Notes: generated from the letters alone by a model not told the origin. Shown: positions 1 to 7,297, counted from the first letter of the stretch. The stretch is DNA of 9,317 nucleotides from Legionella genomosp. 1 (GCA_945862275.1 CAMAYA010000035.1:1-9317); one strand, 5' to 3'. Program-made: numbers and translations.

Positions 1-895
1 TGGTATGTACTCGCATCATGCCAATCGTAACACGGTGCCAGTCGAATAGCGTCCCGTTTCGATAATAAGTCATGGGTGCTTGTTTTTTTGCAATATCTTC
101 AGGAGGGAGATCCACACCTTTTGATAGGTAATTTAGCAAACCCAGCACCGTTCGTGTTTGTACATACACGTCATGTGGCTCGGTGCTGTAATGACTGACC
201 AGCCAGAAATAAGGCTCCTCGGCGGTGACATCTACTTTGGCTAAAATGGCGCGCTGACGTGGAGTTAACCTGGAAAAATGGGTTATCCGCATTTTGATAG
301 CAAACGCTTTATTGCGTTTGCTACTGCTGATTCTCAAGTCATCGTTATACTGTAGTGTACGCAGGGCAATGCCTAGCGATAAAAACTTTTCAAATTTGGG
401 TATTCGTGACGAGGTAGATCTAGACGCGATGACAGCATTTTCTACTGCGCCCATCTGTTGGATGAGCACTCGGAAAACATGATTAATCCCCCATCCTGAT
501 CGCAGCAACATATAGAGGACACTGAGATCAATGGGTGTCAATAATCGGGTAACGAACTGTTCACCTTGCAATGGTGTGTAGGTAATGGTTGGCGATTCAC
601 TGAAACTGGTCCCGGCATTGCCTGTCGCCAAAATAGACGGAGGAGGCAAATTATTTGATACGTTGACCGATGCATCGCGTGACAAGCTAAACTGAGAAAC
701 AACGTTATTAACGGTCAAAAAATAAGGGGCATCACTGTATCGTAATCGTACGATATTGAGCAGTTCTTGTTGTGTGTCACTGGATTGCAATGCTTCATTA
801 TAAGTAATGCGATCATAAGGTAATAAAGTAGACCCAATGTTAGAGCAGGATGAGGCTAAAAAAAAAACAAGAAGAGAATACCGTTTTGCTTTCAT
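1..895 (-). CDS. Uncharacterised lipoprotein, C-terminus beyond left edge
   Basis: An uninterrupted minus-strand reading frame starts at ATG 893-895 and runs 298 codons to the window edge without a stop, so the gene is partial only because the window ends. The N-terminus MKAKRYSLLVFFLASSC has two positive patches, a hydrophobic core and a lipobox-like end with Cys at residue 17, which suggests a lipid-anchored envelope protein. Ser at -1 is less usual than Gly or Ala. Conserved-looking blocks are LLNIVRLRYSD (residues 45-55) and PTITYTPLQGEQF (102-114). I recall similar blocks in a family of proteobacterial lipoproteins of unknown function, but cannot verify this here. An AGGG lies just upstream as a possible ribosome site. 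The gene is downstream of, and codirectional with, the BI-1 gene, with 71 bases between them, so cotranscription is possible. No enzymatic motif was seen. Confidence 0.8.
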   Translation of the reverse strand, partial: MKAKRYSLLVFFLASSCSNIGSTLLPYDRITYNEALQSSDTQQELLNIVRLRYSDAPYFLTVNNVVSQFSLSRDASVNVSNNLPPPSILATGNAGTSFSESPTITYTPLQGEQFVTRLLTPIDLSVLYMLLRSGWGINHVFRVLIQQMGAVENAVIASRSTSSRIPKFEKFLSLGIALRTLQYNDDLRISSSKRNKAFAIKMRITHFSRLTPRQRAILAKVDVTAEEPYFWLVSHYSTEPHDVYVQTRTVLGLLNYLSKGVDLPPEDIAKKQAPMTYYRNGTLFDWHRVTIGMMRVHT

Positions 896-929
896 AAAAT
901 CCCTATAAATACCTCAAGCGGCAGAGCAG

Positions 930-957
930 GCCATGCCAGGCGTCCCTCTGGCATGGC
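930..957 (-). terminator. Perfect inverted repeat between BI-1 and lipoprotein genes
   Basis: CCATGCCAG (931-939) pairs perfectly with CTGGCATGG (948-956) around an 8-base loop, and the G930-C957 pair extends the stem. It begins about 10 bases after the stop of the upstream BI-1 gene. No T-run follows on either strand, so a classical intrinsic terminator is not supported. It could mark the 3' end of the BI-1 message, stabilise processed RNA, or attenuate read-through into the lipoprotein gene. Confidence 0.35.
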
Positions 958-966
958 TGACAAGCA

Positions 967-1641
967 TTATTCGCGGCCAGAAAAAGCGCCTAATAAATTC
1001 AACAGACTGATAAACAAGTTGTAAATAGATACAAATAAAGAAACGGTAGCCGATATGTAGTTGGTTTCTCCACCGTGAATGATGGCACTGGTTTGGAAGA
1101 GAATCAATCCAGATGAAATCAATACAAATGCTGCGGAAATAACCAGTTGCAAAGCGGGAATTTGAAAAAACAGACTGGCAATCATGGCGAGAAAGGCAAC
1201 CATCACGGCAACAAACAAAAACCCGCCCAGGTAACTAAAATCCTTGCGCGTGGTTAATACATAGCCGGATAAAGCGAAGAATATCATTCCCGTTCCACCT
1301 AAAGCCGTCGCAATCAATTGGGGGCCATTAGAATAATGGGAAATGTAGGCGTTTAAAATGGGTCCTAATGCAAAACCCATGAAACCTGTGAAGGCAAAAA
1401 CGCTCAAAATACCCCAAGGGCTGTTTCTTAATGCATTGGTTAAAAACATCAAACCATACGCACCAACAATAAAAATAAGGGGGTTAATGGAACGCACTGC
1501 CAGGGCAAAAGACGCATACGCAGTAAATGCACTGAATATGAACGTTAAGCCGAGCAAGAGATACGTGTTGCGCAATACTTTGTTTGTCGCGAGAACCGAA
1601 TCAGCTCCGCGGTTTAAGATTGAAACGTTGCTTTTGTTCAT
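967..1641 (-). CDS. yccA: YccA-type Bax inhibitor-1 family membrane protein
   Basis: The 224-residue product is almost entirely hydrophobic, with about seven membrane segments (near residues 27-47, 54-70, 78-98, 108-129, 138-158, 163-183 and 197-217). TTRKDFSYLGGFLF (130-143) and IIHGGETNYISATVSL (187-202) are hallmarks of the YccA branch of the BI-1/TMBIM family. Length is close to the roughly 220 residues of E. coli YccA, which sits in the inner membrane and modulates the FtsH protease. A similar role here is inferred from family membership. The start is ATG 1639-1641, with GGAG about 7 bases upstream and a promoter with an extended -10 element further up. The divergent neighbour is the nitrilase gene. 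No truncation or odd residues were seen. Confidence 0.93.
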   Translation of the reverse strand: MNKSNVSILNRGADSVLATNKVLRNTYLLLGLTFIFSAFTAYASFALAVRSINPLIFIVGAYGLMFLTNALRNSPWGILSVFAFTGFMGFALGPILNAYISHYSNGPQLIATALGGTGMIFFALSGYVLTTRKDFSYLGGFLFVAVMVAFLAMIASLFFQIPALQLVISAAFVLISSGLILFQTSAIIHGGETNYISATVSLFVSIYNLFISLLNLLGAFSGRE

Positions 1642-1670
1642 AGCATAACTCCAAGGATGGTTTAATGTTT

Positions 1671-1679
1671 ATTATAGCA
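1671..1679 (-). promoter_or_regulatory. Extended -10 promoter element for the BI-1 gene
   Basis: Read on the minus strand the sequence is TGCTATAAT: a perfect TATAAT (1671-1676) preceded by the TG of an extended -10. No good -35 lies 16-18 bases upstream, which is typical of extended -10 promoters. Transcription would start near 1664, giving a leader of about 23 bases that contains the GGAG ribosome site. Confidence 0.6.
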
Positions 1680-1773
1680 TAGATAAGGGTCGTCCATTTG
1701 TTTTTCAAGTCTATCGGGATGTGTTCTTACTGGCAAGTAAGGTAATATGTTTCTTTTTAATGAGGATTTTAAG

Positions 1774-2601
1774 ATGGCTAAAGTGGCCGTGGTACAAATG
1801 GTTTCTTCAGCACATATTCAGGAAAATTTACTTGCGCTAGACGAGTCTTTCATAGTTGCCCGTGATGGAGGGGCTGAACTACTGGTTTTGCCTGAAAATT
1901 TTGCGTACATGGGAATACATGAAACGGATAAATTGGTCATTGCAGAAGAAGATGGTCTTGGATTGATTCAACACACCGTGAGCCAATTGGCGCGTCGCTA
2001 TCGGATTTGGGTGATTGCAGGAACGCTTCCCATAAAAACCCGGGCGAACCGCGTGAAAGCCCGTTCTTATGTCTATGATGCGCGTGGTGCTACCGTTGCG
2101 CGTTATGATAAAATTCATTTGTTTGATGTACGGGTATCAGATCAGGAAGCGCACCAAGAGTCAGCGACCATTGAGCCTGGTGAAAACATCGTTGTGGTGG
2201 ATACGCCAGTCGGTCGCATTGGATTAACGGTGTGTTATGATTTACGCTTTCCTGAGTTATATCGCGAGCTCGCATTGCGAGGGGCGGAATTATTCGCGGT
2301 GCCATCGGCATTTACCGCCGTAACGGGGCACGCGCATTGGGAGGTTTTGCTCCGCGCGCGCGCGATTGAGCAGCAGTGCTACGTGCTCGCATCAAATCAG
2401 GGCGGCCAGCACGCCAGCGGACGGCATACGCATGGTCACAGTATGATTGTTGAGCCGTGGGGCCAGGTTCTGGCGGAACAGAAACAGGGGGCTGGGGTTA
2501 TACTTGCGGACATTGATTTGCAGCGGTTGCATCAGTTGCGTCAGCAATTCCCATGCCATGATCACCATGTACTACACCTGCAAAAGGTCTCATCAATATG
2601 A
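1774..2601 (+). CDS. Nitrilase-superfamily carbon-nitrogen hydrolase (Nit1-like)
   Basis: The 275-residue product shows the complete nitrilase catalytic triad: Glu41 in LVLPENFAYMG, Lys113 in RYDKIHLFDV and Cys154 in LTVCYDLRFPELYR. The late RARAIEQQCYVLASNQ block (194-209) is also typical. The length and motifs fit the bacterial Nit1 branch, whose studied members hydrolyse deaminated glutathione and act as metabolite-repair amidases in the cytosol. The exact substrate here is inferred. An in-frame ATG at 1747 exists, but I prefer 1774 because GAGGA (1762-1766) sits 7 bases before it and the family consensus begins at AKVAVVQM. A weak -10-like TAATAT overlaps 1743-1748. The stop overlaps the tldD start as ATGA, so the two genes are probably translationally coupled. 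The nit-tldD order recurs in proteobacteria. Confidence 0.93.
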   Translation: MAKVAVVQMVSSAHIQENLLALDESFIVARDGGAELLVLPENFAYMGIHETDKLVIAEEDGLGLIQHTVSQLARRYRIWVIAGTLPIKTRANRVKARSYVYDARGATVARYDKIHLFDVRVSDQEAHQESATIEPGENIVVVDTPVGRIGLTVCYDLRFPELYRELALRGAELFAVPSAFTAVTGHAHWEVLLRARAIEQQCYVLASNQGGQHASGRHTHGHSMIVEPWGQVLAEQKQGAGVILADIDLQRLHQLRQQFPCHDHHVLHLQKVSSI

Positions 2602-4037
2602 CATTAGCACTCACCATTGCAAAAGATTTGCTGTTAAAGCCCGCGTCGTTGGACGAATCCAGAATCGACGCATTGCTCCGCTCGATGTTGACGAATCGTG
2701 TCGATGCGGCTGATCTGTATTTTCAAAGTTGCAGTTCGGAATCCTGGTATTTGGAAGATTCTGAAGTCAAAAGTGGGCGTTATTCCATTGACCGCGGCGT
2801 GGGCATTCGGGCTGTAAGCGGTGAGAAAACCGGGTATGCGTATTGCGACGATATTTTATTGCCAGCAATGGAGCGGGCCGCCATTGCCGCGCGTTCTATC
2901 GCATTGACTGGGTCATCTACATCTCAGCGCATTCAAATTCCCAGCTCACCCATCGTGCGCTATGCAGGTTTAAACCCAATTGAAGGGATGAGCAAGCAGG
3001 ATAAAATTGCGATGCTGGAGTCCATTGATAAAGAAGCGCGGCGAATCGACGCACGTGTGATTCAAGTGAATGCTTCCCTCAGTGGCAGTTATGAGGTGGT
3101 GATGGTAGCCGACATGCACGGCCAGATGGTGGCAGACGTACGCCCCATGGTGAGCGTGCACGTGAGCGTGATGGTTGACGACAAAGGGCGTCGGGAATCC
3201 GGACGCTCAGGTGGTGGCGGTCGCGTGGGTTATTCGTATTTTTTAGAAGAAGACCGTGTTTTGGGTTACGCCAGAGCCGCGGTTCGCGAGGCGCTCGTTA
3301 ATCTGGAAGCCGAGGATGCGCCCGCCGGCATGATGCCCGTGGTGCTCGGACCGGGCTGGCCAGGGGTTTTGCTCCATGAGGCGGTAGGGCATGGATTGGA
3401 AGGTGATTTCAATCGAAAAGGATTGTCTGCCTTTTCAGGCAAATTAGGGCAACAAGTCGCGTCCAAAGGCGTGACGGTGGTGGATGATGGCACGTTAATT
3501 AATCGACGCGGCTCGCTCACGATGGATGACGAAGGCACGCCCACTCAATGCACCACATTGATTGAAGATGGCGTGTTGGTCAATTACATGCAAGATAAAT
3601 TAAATGCCCGGCTCATGGGCATGCAGCCCACGGGCAATTGCCGACGTGAATCCTATGCGCATGTCCCGATGCCTCGCATGACGAACACCTACATGCTGGC
3701 GGGCCAACACCATCCAGAGGATATTATTCGTTCCGTTGAGCGGGGATTGTATGCGGTTAATTTTAGCGGCGGACAGGTTGATATTACCTCCGGACAATTC
3801 GTTTTCTCAGCCAGCGAGGCGTATCTTATTGAAAATGGACGTGTGACCCGGCCTGTAAAAGGTGCGACCATAATTGGTAATGGGCCCGAGGTAATGAAAA
3901 AAATCAGTATGGTGGGAAATGATTTGGCACTGGATGCGGGCATTGGGGTTTGCGGAAAAGATGGGCAATCAATTCCAGTTGGCGTGGGACAGCCTACATT
4001 GAAAATTGATGCGTTGACGGTGGGTGGGACGTGCTAA
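2598..4037 (+). CDS. tldD: Zinc metalloprotease TldD
   Basis: The 479-residue product matches TldD in length and layout. The zinc motif HExxxH is seen as HEAVGHGLEGDF (His260, Glu261, His265). The third ligand of the family, a Cys near the C-terminus, is present as Cys452 in GIGVCGKDGQSIPVGVGQP. A Gly-rich SGRSGGGGRVGY stretch (201-212) precedes the catalytic region. Characterised TldD works with TldE/PmbA as a heterodimer that degrades unfolded peptides, matures microcin B17 and helps remove the CcdA antitoxin. The partner gene is not in this window and is often unlinked. The start is the ATGA overlap with the nitrilase gene, with AAAGG about 10 bases upstream inside that gene. No convincing terminator follows, and the sequence is visibly richer in G and C than the genes from 4506 onward. 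Confidence 0.97.
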   Translation: MTLALTIAKDLLLKPASLDESRIDALLRSMLTNRVDAADLYFQSCSSESWYLEDSEVKSGRYSIDRGVGIRAVSGEKTGYAYCDDILLPAMERAAIAARSIALTGSSTSQRIQIPSSPIVRYAGLNPIEGMSKQDKIAMLESIDKEARRIDARVIQVNASLSGSYEVVMVADMHGQMVADVRPMVSVHVSVMVDDKGRRESGRSGGGGRVGYSYFLEEDRVLGYARAAVREALVNLEAEDAPAGMMPVVLGPGWPGVLLHEAVGHGLEGDFNRKGLSAFSGKLGQQVASKGVTVVDDGTLINRRGSLTMDDEGTPTQCTTLIEDGVLVNYMQDKLNARLMGMQPTGNCRRESYAHVPMPRMTNTYMLAGQHHPEDIIRSVERGLYAVNFSGGQVDITSGQFVFSASEAYLIENGRVTRPVKGATIIGNGPEVMKKISMVGNDLALDAGIGVCGKDGQSIPVGVGQPTLKIDALTVGGTC

Positions 4038-4065
4038 TGTTGGAGAGTCAGCAGCAGTTCTGGAT

Positions 4066-4084
4066 GAATTGAACAATCCAATTC
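4066..4084. repeat. Short inverted repeat downstream of tldD
   Basis: GAATTG (4066-4071) and CAATTC (4079-4084) form a 6-base stem with a 7-base loop, 29 bases after the tldD stop. A run of eight T (4101-4108) begins 16 bases later, too far to complete a standard intrinsic terminator. It may still contribute to ending the nit-tldD message. Otherwise 4038-4169 holds no gene or clear site that I can see. Confidence 0.25.
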
Positions 4085-4169
4085 TATAGCGCGTTTCAGC
4101 TTTTTTTTGAAATATTCTTTCGCACAATTTTACTATCCTTGAAGCCAGATTGCCGATAATATCGCCCAT

Positions 4170-4348
4170 GTGGATATGCACACTGCGTTTTTTTTTACAG
4201 TGGTAACGGATGATCGTCAGCCGCTGTTATGTGAGGAGCCTGCATTAATCCGTCTGAAAGCCGCATTTCGATATGTGATGGACAAACACCCCTATCGCAT
4301 GGGTTGGTTGCTTTACCGGATCACCTCCACTGTATTTGGCGACTTCCA
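4170..4348 (+). pseudogene. REP-associated tyrosine transposase (RAYT) remnant, frameshifted
   Basis: Frame one reads AFFFTVVTDDRQPLL followed by LKAAFRYVMDKHPYRM, the N-terminal signature of RAYT (Y1/HUH) transposases. The reading then shifts near 4300: the +1-shifted frame from 4301 gives GLVALPDHLHCIWRLP, which carries the family's HUH motif (DHLHCIW, 4319-4339). The two halves fit together as one RAYT N-terminus with a few bases lost at the junction. Homology ends after WRLP, and the downstream catalytic tyrosine half is missing. No ribosome site is evident and the frame upstream closes at a stop at 4140. This is therefore a decayed fragment. RAYTs normally mobilise REP palindromes. A short palindrome cluster lies near 5648-5717, but a link is not shown. 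Confidence 0.72.
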
Positions 4349-4434
4349 GTGGTTCAGTATCAATTACTAGATGGGCTCTACTACATCCCCATGGATGCCA
4401 CAGACTATTTTTCGTCTTATGAAGAGGCTGCCGT

Positions 4435-4462
4435 TAGACAAAAATGCAAAGCAGTCTATACT
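4435..4462 (+). promoter_or_regulatory. Sigma-70-like promoter of the LRR gene
   Basis: TAGACA (4435-4440) and TATACT (4457-4462) each match the consensus hexamers at five of six positions and are separated by 16 bases. The predicted start of transcription near 4469 leaves a leader of roughly 37 bases before the ATG at 4506, with AGGAG (4494-4498) well placed. This supports 4506 over the upstream in-frame ATG at 4371, which would lie outside the transcript. Confidence 0.55.
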
Positions 4463-4505
4463 TGAATGTAAGCATTATCGTGAATTACCCCTGAGGAGAG
4501 AGCAT

Positions 4506-5573
4506 ATGCGTAAAATAATACGGAGTGAAGGTGATACTAAAACCGAGAGAGTAGACTCAATTATTGGGGCGTGTAGACAAATACAACCAACCGTTGATTC
4601 GCTCTATATGGGATACTTAGACATCGGCCGCCCCTCACGAGACCAATGGGTTCGAATAATAGAAGCAATCCCTGATACGATTCAACGCTTGGATTTCAGG
4701 TGTAATGACCTCAGTCCTTCATCATCAGGACTCACTAACGAGCATATTCAAGACATTTATATTGCAATTGGAACAAAACACTTAACACACCTGTCGTTGA
4801 ATCAAGTCGGTTTATGTGCGATAAGAGAAAGTTTTTATCACGAGCCATCCAGTGAAGAAGCGTGTGACATTATTTCTGCACGTCTACGTGCGTTACCTCA
4901 GCTCGAATCATTGAGTTTAGAACACAATCATTTAGGGCAATTAAAACCTGAACGCCTTAGAGCTGTTTTTAATGCCCTCCCACGCAGTTTGCGTACTTTA
5001 GATCTTTGCGACAATGACCTTGAATTTAATATAGAATTAATGAAAGAAGTATTAGAAACGCTGCCTATTCAAACGCTCATTTTATCAGACGATTTTGATA
5101 AGATATTACGAATGATACCCAACTCAAAAACCATAGACACACTCGATTTAAGACGGGTGTTCGTAGATTTTCGGGACGTTGAGATGCTTAATACGCTACC
5201 CAAAATGCCGGAAAGAATACAAACAATATATTATTCAGATGACACCATACGACGTATGAGCAATGAAGCTTTGGATGCTTTGGATGGACTCGCGCCTCAC
5301 ACCACTAAAATTATAGTTACGCCTACAGGAACTCATTCAAAGTCCGAACAAGCGAATTATTTAGAGGCTAAAGCTAAAGAGCGATTGATTGGTGCAGTTT
5401 ATGCGTTGTCAGAATTAAGCCAATTTCAAACCGACACGGGTAGGGGTCCTACGCTGCCTGCTGCCTTGGTTAAACAAGTACATGGTTTTTTCTCTAACCC
5501 CAATGCACCGGTTGATAGAGTACTCGGACAACTTGATGAGGGTTTAAAAATAAACCCTACTAATAAAAAGTGA
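4506..5573 (+). CDS. Leucine-rich-repeat protein, effector-like
   Basis: The 355-residue product contains about seven irregular LRR units of the LxxLxLxxNxL kind. The clearest are IQRLDFRCNDL (59-69), LTHLSLNQVGL (93-103), LESLSLEHNHL (133-143), LRTLDLCDNDL (162-172) and IDTLDLRRVFV (210-220); weaker copies start near 188 and 238. Longer helical stretches between strands resemble the ribonuclease-inhibitor arrangement. A non-repeat tail (about 275-355) follows. No signal peptide or membrane segment was seen. The frame is open from ATG 4371, which would add 45 residues, but that ATG lacks a ribosome site and sits against RAYT-derived sequence. ATG 4506 has AGGAG 7 bases upstream and a promoter just before it. 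LRR proteins of this type are common among translocated effectors of Legionella-like bacteria. That role is inferred, and the partner is unknown. Confidence 0.75.
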   Translation: MRKIIRSEGDTKTERVDSIIGACRQIQPTVDSLYMGYLDIGRPSRDQWVRIIEAIPDTIQRLDFRCNDLSPSSSGLTNEHIQDIYIAIGTKHLTHLSLNQVGLCAIRESFYHEPSSEEACDIISARLRALPQLESLSLEHNHLGQLKPERLRAVFNALPRSLRTLDLCDNDLEFNIELMKEVLETLPIQTLILSDDFDKILRMIPNSKTIDTLDLRRVFVDFRDVEMLNTLPKMPERIQTIYYSDDTIRRMSNEALDALDGLAPHTTKIIVTPTGTHSKSEQANYLEAKAKERLIGAVYALSELSQFQTDTGRGPTLPAALVKQVHGFFSNPNAPVDRVLGQLDEGLKINPTNKK

Positions 5574-5647
5574 GTGCAATAATGCCAGTGGTTTTATGCT
5601 TATTTATTGATCAGCTATCGTTTTGAGGCAGCCTAGCTACCAGTGGC

Positions 5648-5676
5648 GGTCTCGCCATGTAAATTATAGCGAGACC
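5648..5676. repeat. Perfect 8-bp inverted repeat with 13-base loop
   Basis: GGTCTCGC (5648-5655) and GCGAGACC (5669-5676) are exact reverse complements around an AT-rich loop that contains ATTATA, so the minus strand reads TATAAT within it. There is no T-run to make it an intrinsic terminator. It could be a REP-like palindrome left by the mobile elements nearby, a protein-binding site, or an RNA hairpin at the 3' end of the LRR message. Confidence 0.5.
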
Positions 5677-5687
5677 ATATAGACAGG

Positions 5688-5717
5688 GCTCATTATGAGC
5701 AAGAAAAGCGGGCGCCC
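5688..5717. repeat. Two short palindromes, GCTCATTATGAGC and GGGCGCCC
   Basis: GCTCAT-T-ATGAGC (5688-5700) is a perfect palindrome around one central base, and GGGCGCCC (5710-5717) is a perfect 8-base palindrome. Both lie within 45 bases downstream of the 5648-5676 inverted repeat, making a dense cluster of symmetrical sequence in an otherwise AT-rich spacer. Function is unknown. Confidence 0.35.
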
Positions 5718-5814
5718 TCGTGCAAGCCAATACAATATGCTCTAAATCCGGGCAATTACCACTGGTATTATTACACTTCCTTTCTAATTTGCCTCTACAT
5801 AAATTAGGTCATTG

Positions 5815-5843
5815 TTGTACTTTGATGACACTTAGTGTAAAAT
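5815..5843 (+). promoter_or_regulatory. Candidate promoter for the first peptidase-like gene
   Basis: TTGTAC (5815-5820) and TAAAAT (5838-5843) are separated by 17 bases. The -10 matches consensus at five of six positions, but the -35 only at its TTG. Transcription from about 5850 would give a leader of roughly 37 bases to ATG 5887. It is the best candidate in the spacer, but of moderate strength. Confidence 0.4.
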
Positions 5844-5886
5844 GCATCCTCGAAAACATTGTCCTTAAAAGTAGCGTACCATTTAT

Positions 5887-7212
5887 ATGGAATACAATAA
5901 AAAGAAAAACAATGCGTTAAGCACTCAAAAAAGTACGGTTTATAGCGTCCATATTACGCTATCATCAAGTGCTATTAGAGATGCGGATACCTTATCTGTT
6001 TTACGTTTTCTAAATGAAACGCGTCAAACACTGCTTCAAGAACATGCCGCATCTCATTGGCTAACTCACCCGATACATACCCCACTTGGTGAGAATCAAC
6101 TCCCAGAGCATACTTATTTTTATTTAGAACCAATCAAAAAGTTGAATCAATTATTTGCTGAAAAAGGAAGGCTTGCTCAACAAATTGAATACCTTGATTT
6201 GTTCGGTGTCACGGATGCTATTGATAGACATCCTTTATTACGAGACGCTGCGAATTACCATAAATTTTGCTGTGAGTTATCCTCTAAGGCTAACATCCAG
6301 AATGCTCGTTTACGAGCAAGCTCAGATACAACCACAATGTCACCTATCCGAAAAATACACGCAGTACACCCATCCTTTTTATACGATGAAGAAATTAAAT
6401 CAGGGCTACATGTTTCCTATCAAAAAAGCGCTCCGGATGCACAGGTGTTATACGTCTCTAGTCCAGAAACGCTCCGTTTAGCCTTACAGTACTGCGAGCC
6501 GAATAGCACATTAATTGTAGATGGTCATTGGGAACACGAGAAAAAATCAACGCATGGCGTCTGGGAAGCAAGTAGCGCACGCGAGATAGCCGAAGACCTC
6601 AGTATATTGTTATACACTAACCCCGGAAAAATAAATGATATCCGTCTCTGGGGATGTGAAGCAGGTTACCTGTCTGCTTTTAATGCCTTACCCAGTACGT
6701 TTAGTTTGGATTTTTTACAATTTAAATATGATTCTTTTCCCGAAAAAACCACCCAAGAGATGGCGGAGTTTAGGAATAGAGCATGTTATTACTCTAGACA
6801 CGGAGAGTTTCCTTTTGCAGAAAATTCTTTGGCGGGACAAATTCTCACGACGCTAGATGACCCCTCAATTACAATCACCGCCACATCAAGTCGTACATAC
6901 CCATTTCCACCGAACGCAACGGCTCAATACAACATTGCTTCTGACTCAGATGAGTGGAGTGGACCGCATTTTTGGAGTAAACCCCGCGATGTTGCTGCGC
7001 CCGAAAAATACAAACAATTACACCGCGTTAAAAGTATCACGGTAACACCGCAGCAAATGTCTCTCACAACAAATCCCATCAGTATGTGGTATAAAAAATC
7101 GACGGTGGTTGTAGATGGCCCAGTAACAACAAATCAACTAAGACCAGGAGACCTTTTTGGTGATTTTGACGATTCGGACGTTAATCACCATGGCCATTTT
7201 TTAATATCTTAG
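5887..7212 (+). CDS. Clan-CD (caspase/C80-like) cysteine peptidase-like protein A
   Basis: The 441-residue product has a candidate His-Cys dyad: His214 after a hydrophobic strand (STLIVDGHWEHE) and Cys257 after a second one (INDIRLWGCEAGY). That strand-GH then strand-x-C layout is the signature of clan CD peptidases, including the RTX-toxin C80 self-processing domain and caspases. Here GHW replaces the more usual GHG. Residues 187-257 align without gaps to the product of the gene at 7298, including NSTL-x-x-DGH and the 43-residue dyad spacing. A YKKSTVVV block (402-409) also has a counterpart there. No signal peptide or membrane segment was seen. ATG 5887 is the first in frame (a stop lies at 5872), but its ribosome site is weak. 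Peptidase activity is inferred; it could be self-processing, host-directed, or lost. Confidence 0.8.
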   Translation: MEYNKKKNNALSTQKSTVYSVHITLSSSAIRDADTLSVLRFLNETRQTLLQEHAASHWLTHPIHTPLGENQLPEHTYFYLEPIKKLNQLFAEKGRLAQQIEYLDLFGVTDAIDRHPLLRDAANYHKFCCELSSKANIQNARLRASSDTTTMSPIRKIHAVHPSFLYDEEIKSGLHVSYQKSAPDAQVLYVSSPETLRLALQYCEPNSTLIVDGHWEHEKKSTHGVWEASSAREIAEDLSILLYTNPGKINDIRLWGCEAGYLSAFNALPSTFSLDFLQFKYDSFPEKTTQEMAEFRNRACYYSRHGEFPFAENSLAGQILTTLDDPSITITATSSRTYPFPPNATAQYNIASDSDEWSGPHFWSKPRDVAAPEKYKQLHRVKSITVTPQQMSLTTNPISMWYKKSTVVVDGPVTTNQLRPGDLFGDFDDSDVNHHGHFLIS

Positions 7213-7236
7213 AAAAAATCGGCTAAGCGTAAGCAT

Positions 7237-7258
7237 CCCTCTCAGTCAACGGAGAGGG
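7237..7258 (+). terminator. Hairpin between the two peptidase-like genes
   Basis: CCCTCTC (7237-7243) pairs with GAGAGGG (7252-7258) around an 8-base loop, 25 bases after the stop of the upstream gene. A T-rich but interrupted stretch follows some 20 bases on, so intrinsic termination would be weak. It may attenuate read-through into the next gene. Confidence 0.35.
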
Positions 7259-7297
7259 TACCCATATTTGATTGCTATATTTTTGTGAGTTTTTTAT

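Larger units (their letters stand above)
5574..5886 (+). other. Intergenic region with palindromes and a candidate promoter
   Basis: No gene is supported in these 313 bases. The stretch holds an 8-base perfect inverted repeat (5648-5676), two short palindromes (5688-5700 and 5710-5717) and a promoter-like pair before the next gene (5815-5843). A 16-codon ATG frame (5695-5745) reads MSKKSGRPRASQYNML, but has no ribosome site and no recognisable family. No T-run follows the palindromes, so the end of the LRR message is not marked by a standard terminator. Confidence 0.5.

Noticed and set aside
294..482. 62-codon plus-strand frame
   Set aside because: It lies antisense within the lipoprotein gene, which has a continuous frame with conserved blocks, and it has no ribosome site or recognisable product.
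2354..2366. Alternating CG run in the nitrilase gene
   Set aside because: It is explained by codons for the family's conserved Arg-Ala-Arg-Ala segment, so no repeat element is needed.
4101..4108. Run of eight T after tldD as an intrinsic terminator
   Set aside because: No stable GC-rich stem directly precedes it. The nearest inverted repeat ends 16 bases earlier.
4349..4463. Continuation of the shifted RAYT frame (PMDATDYFSSYEEAA) as a separate gene
   Set aside because: It has no own start or ribosome site, does not resemble the rest of RAYT and ends at the LRR promoter. It is probably chance open sequence.
5695..5745. 16-codon frame MSKKSGRPRASQYNML
   Set aside because: The GRPR stretch recalls N-termini of some transposases, but it is too short, its ATG sits within a palindrome and no ribosome site is present.
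5720..5920. 66-codon frame starting at GTG before the first peptidase-like gene
   Set aside because: It has no ribosome site, overlaps the start of the next gene and the candidate promoter, and resembles no known protein.
7273..7281. TGCTATATT, an extended -10-like element before the gene at 7298
   Set aside because: Transcription would start near 7288, leaving about 10 bases before the ATG and cutting off the GTGAG ribosome site. No -35 was found.
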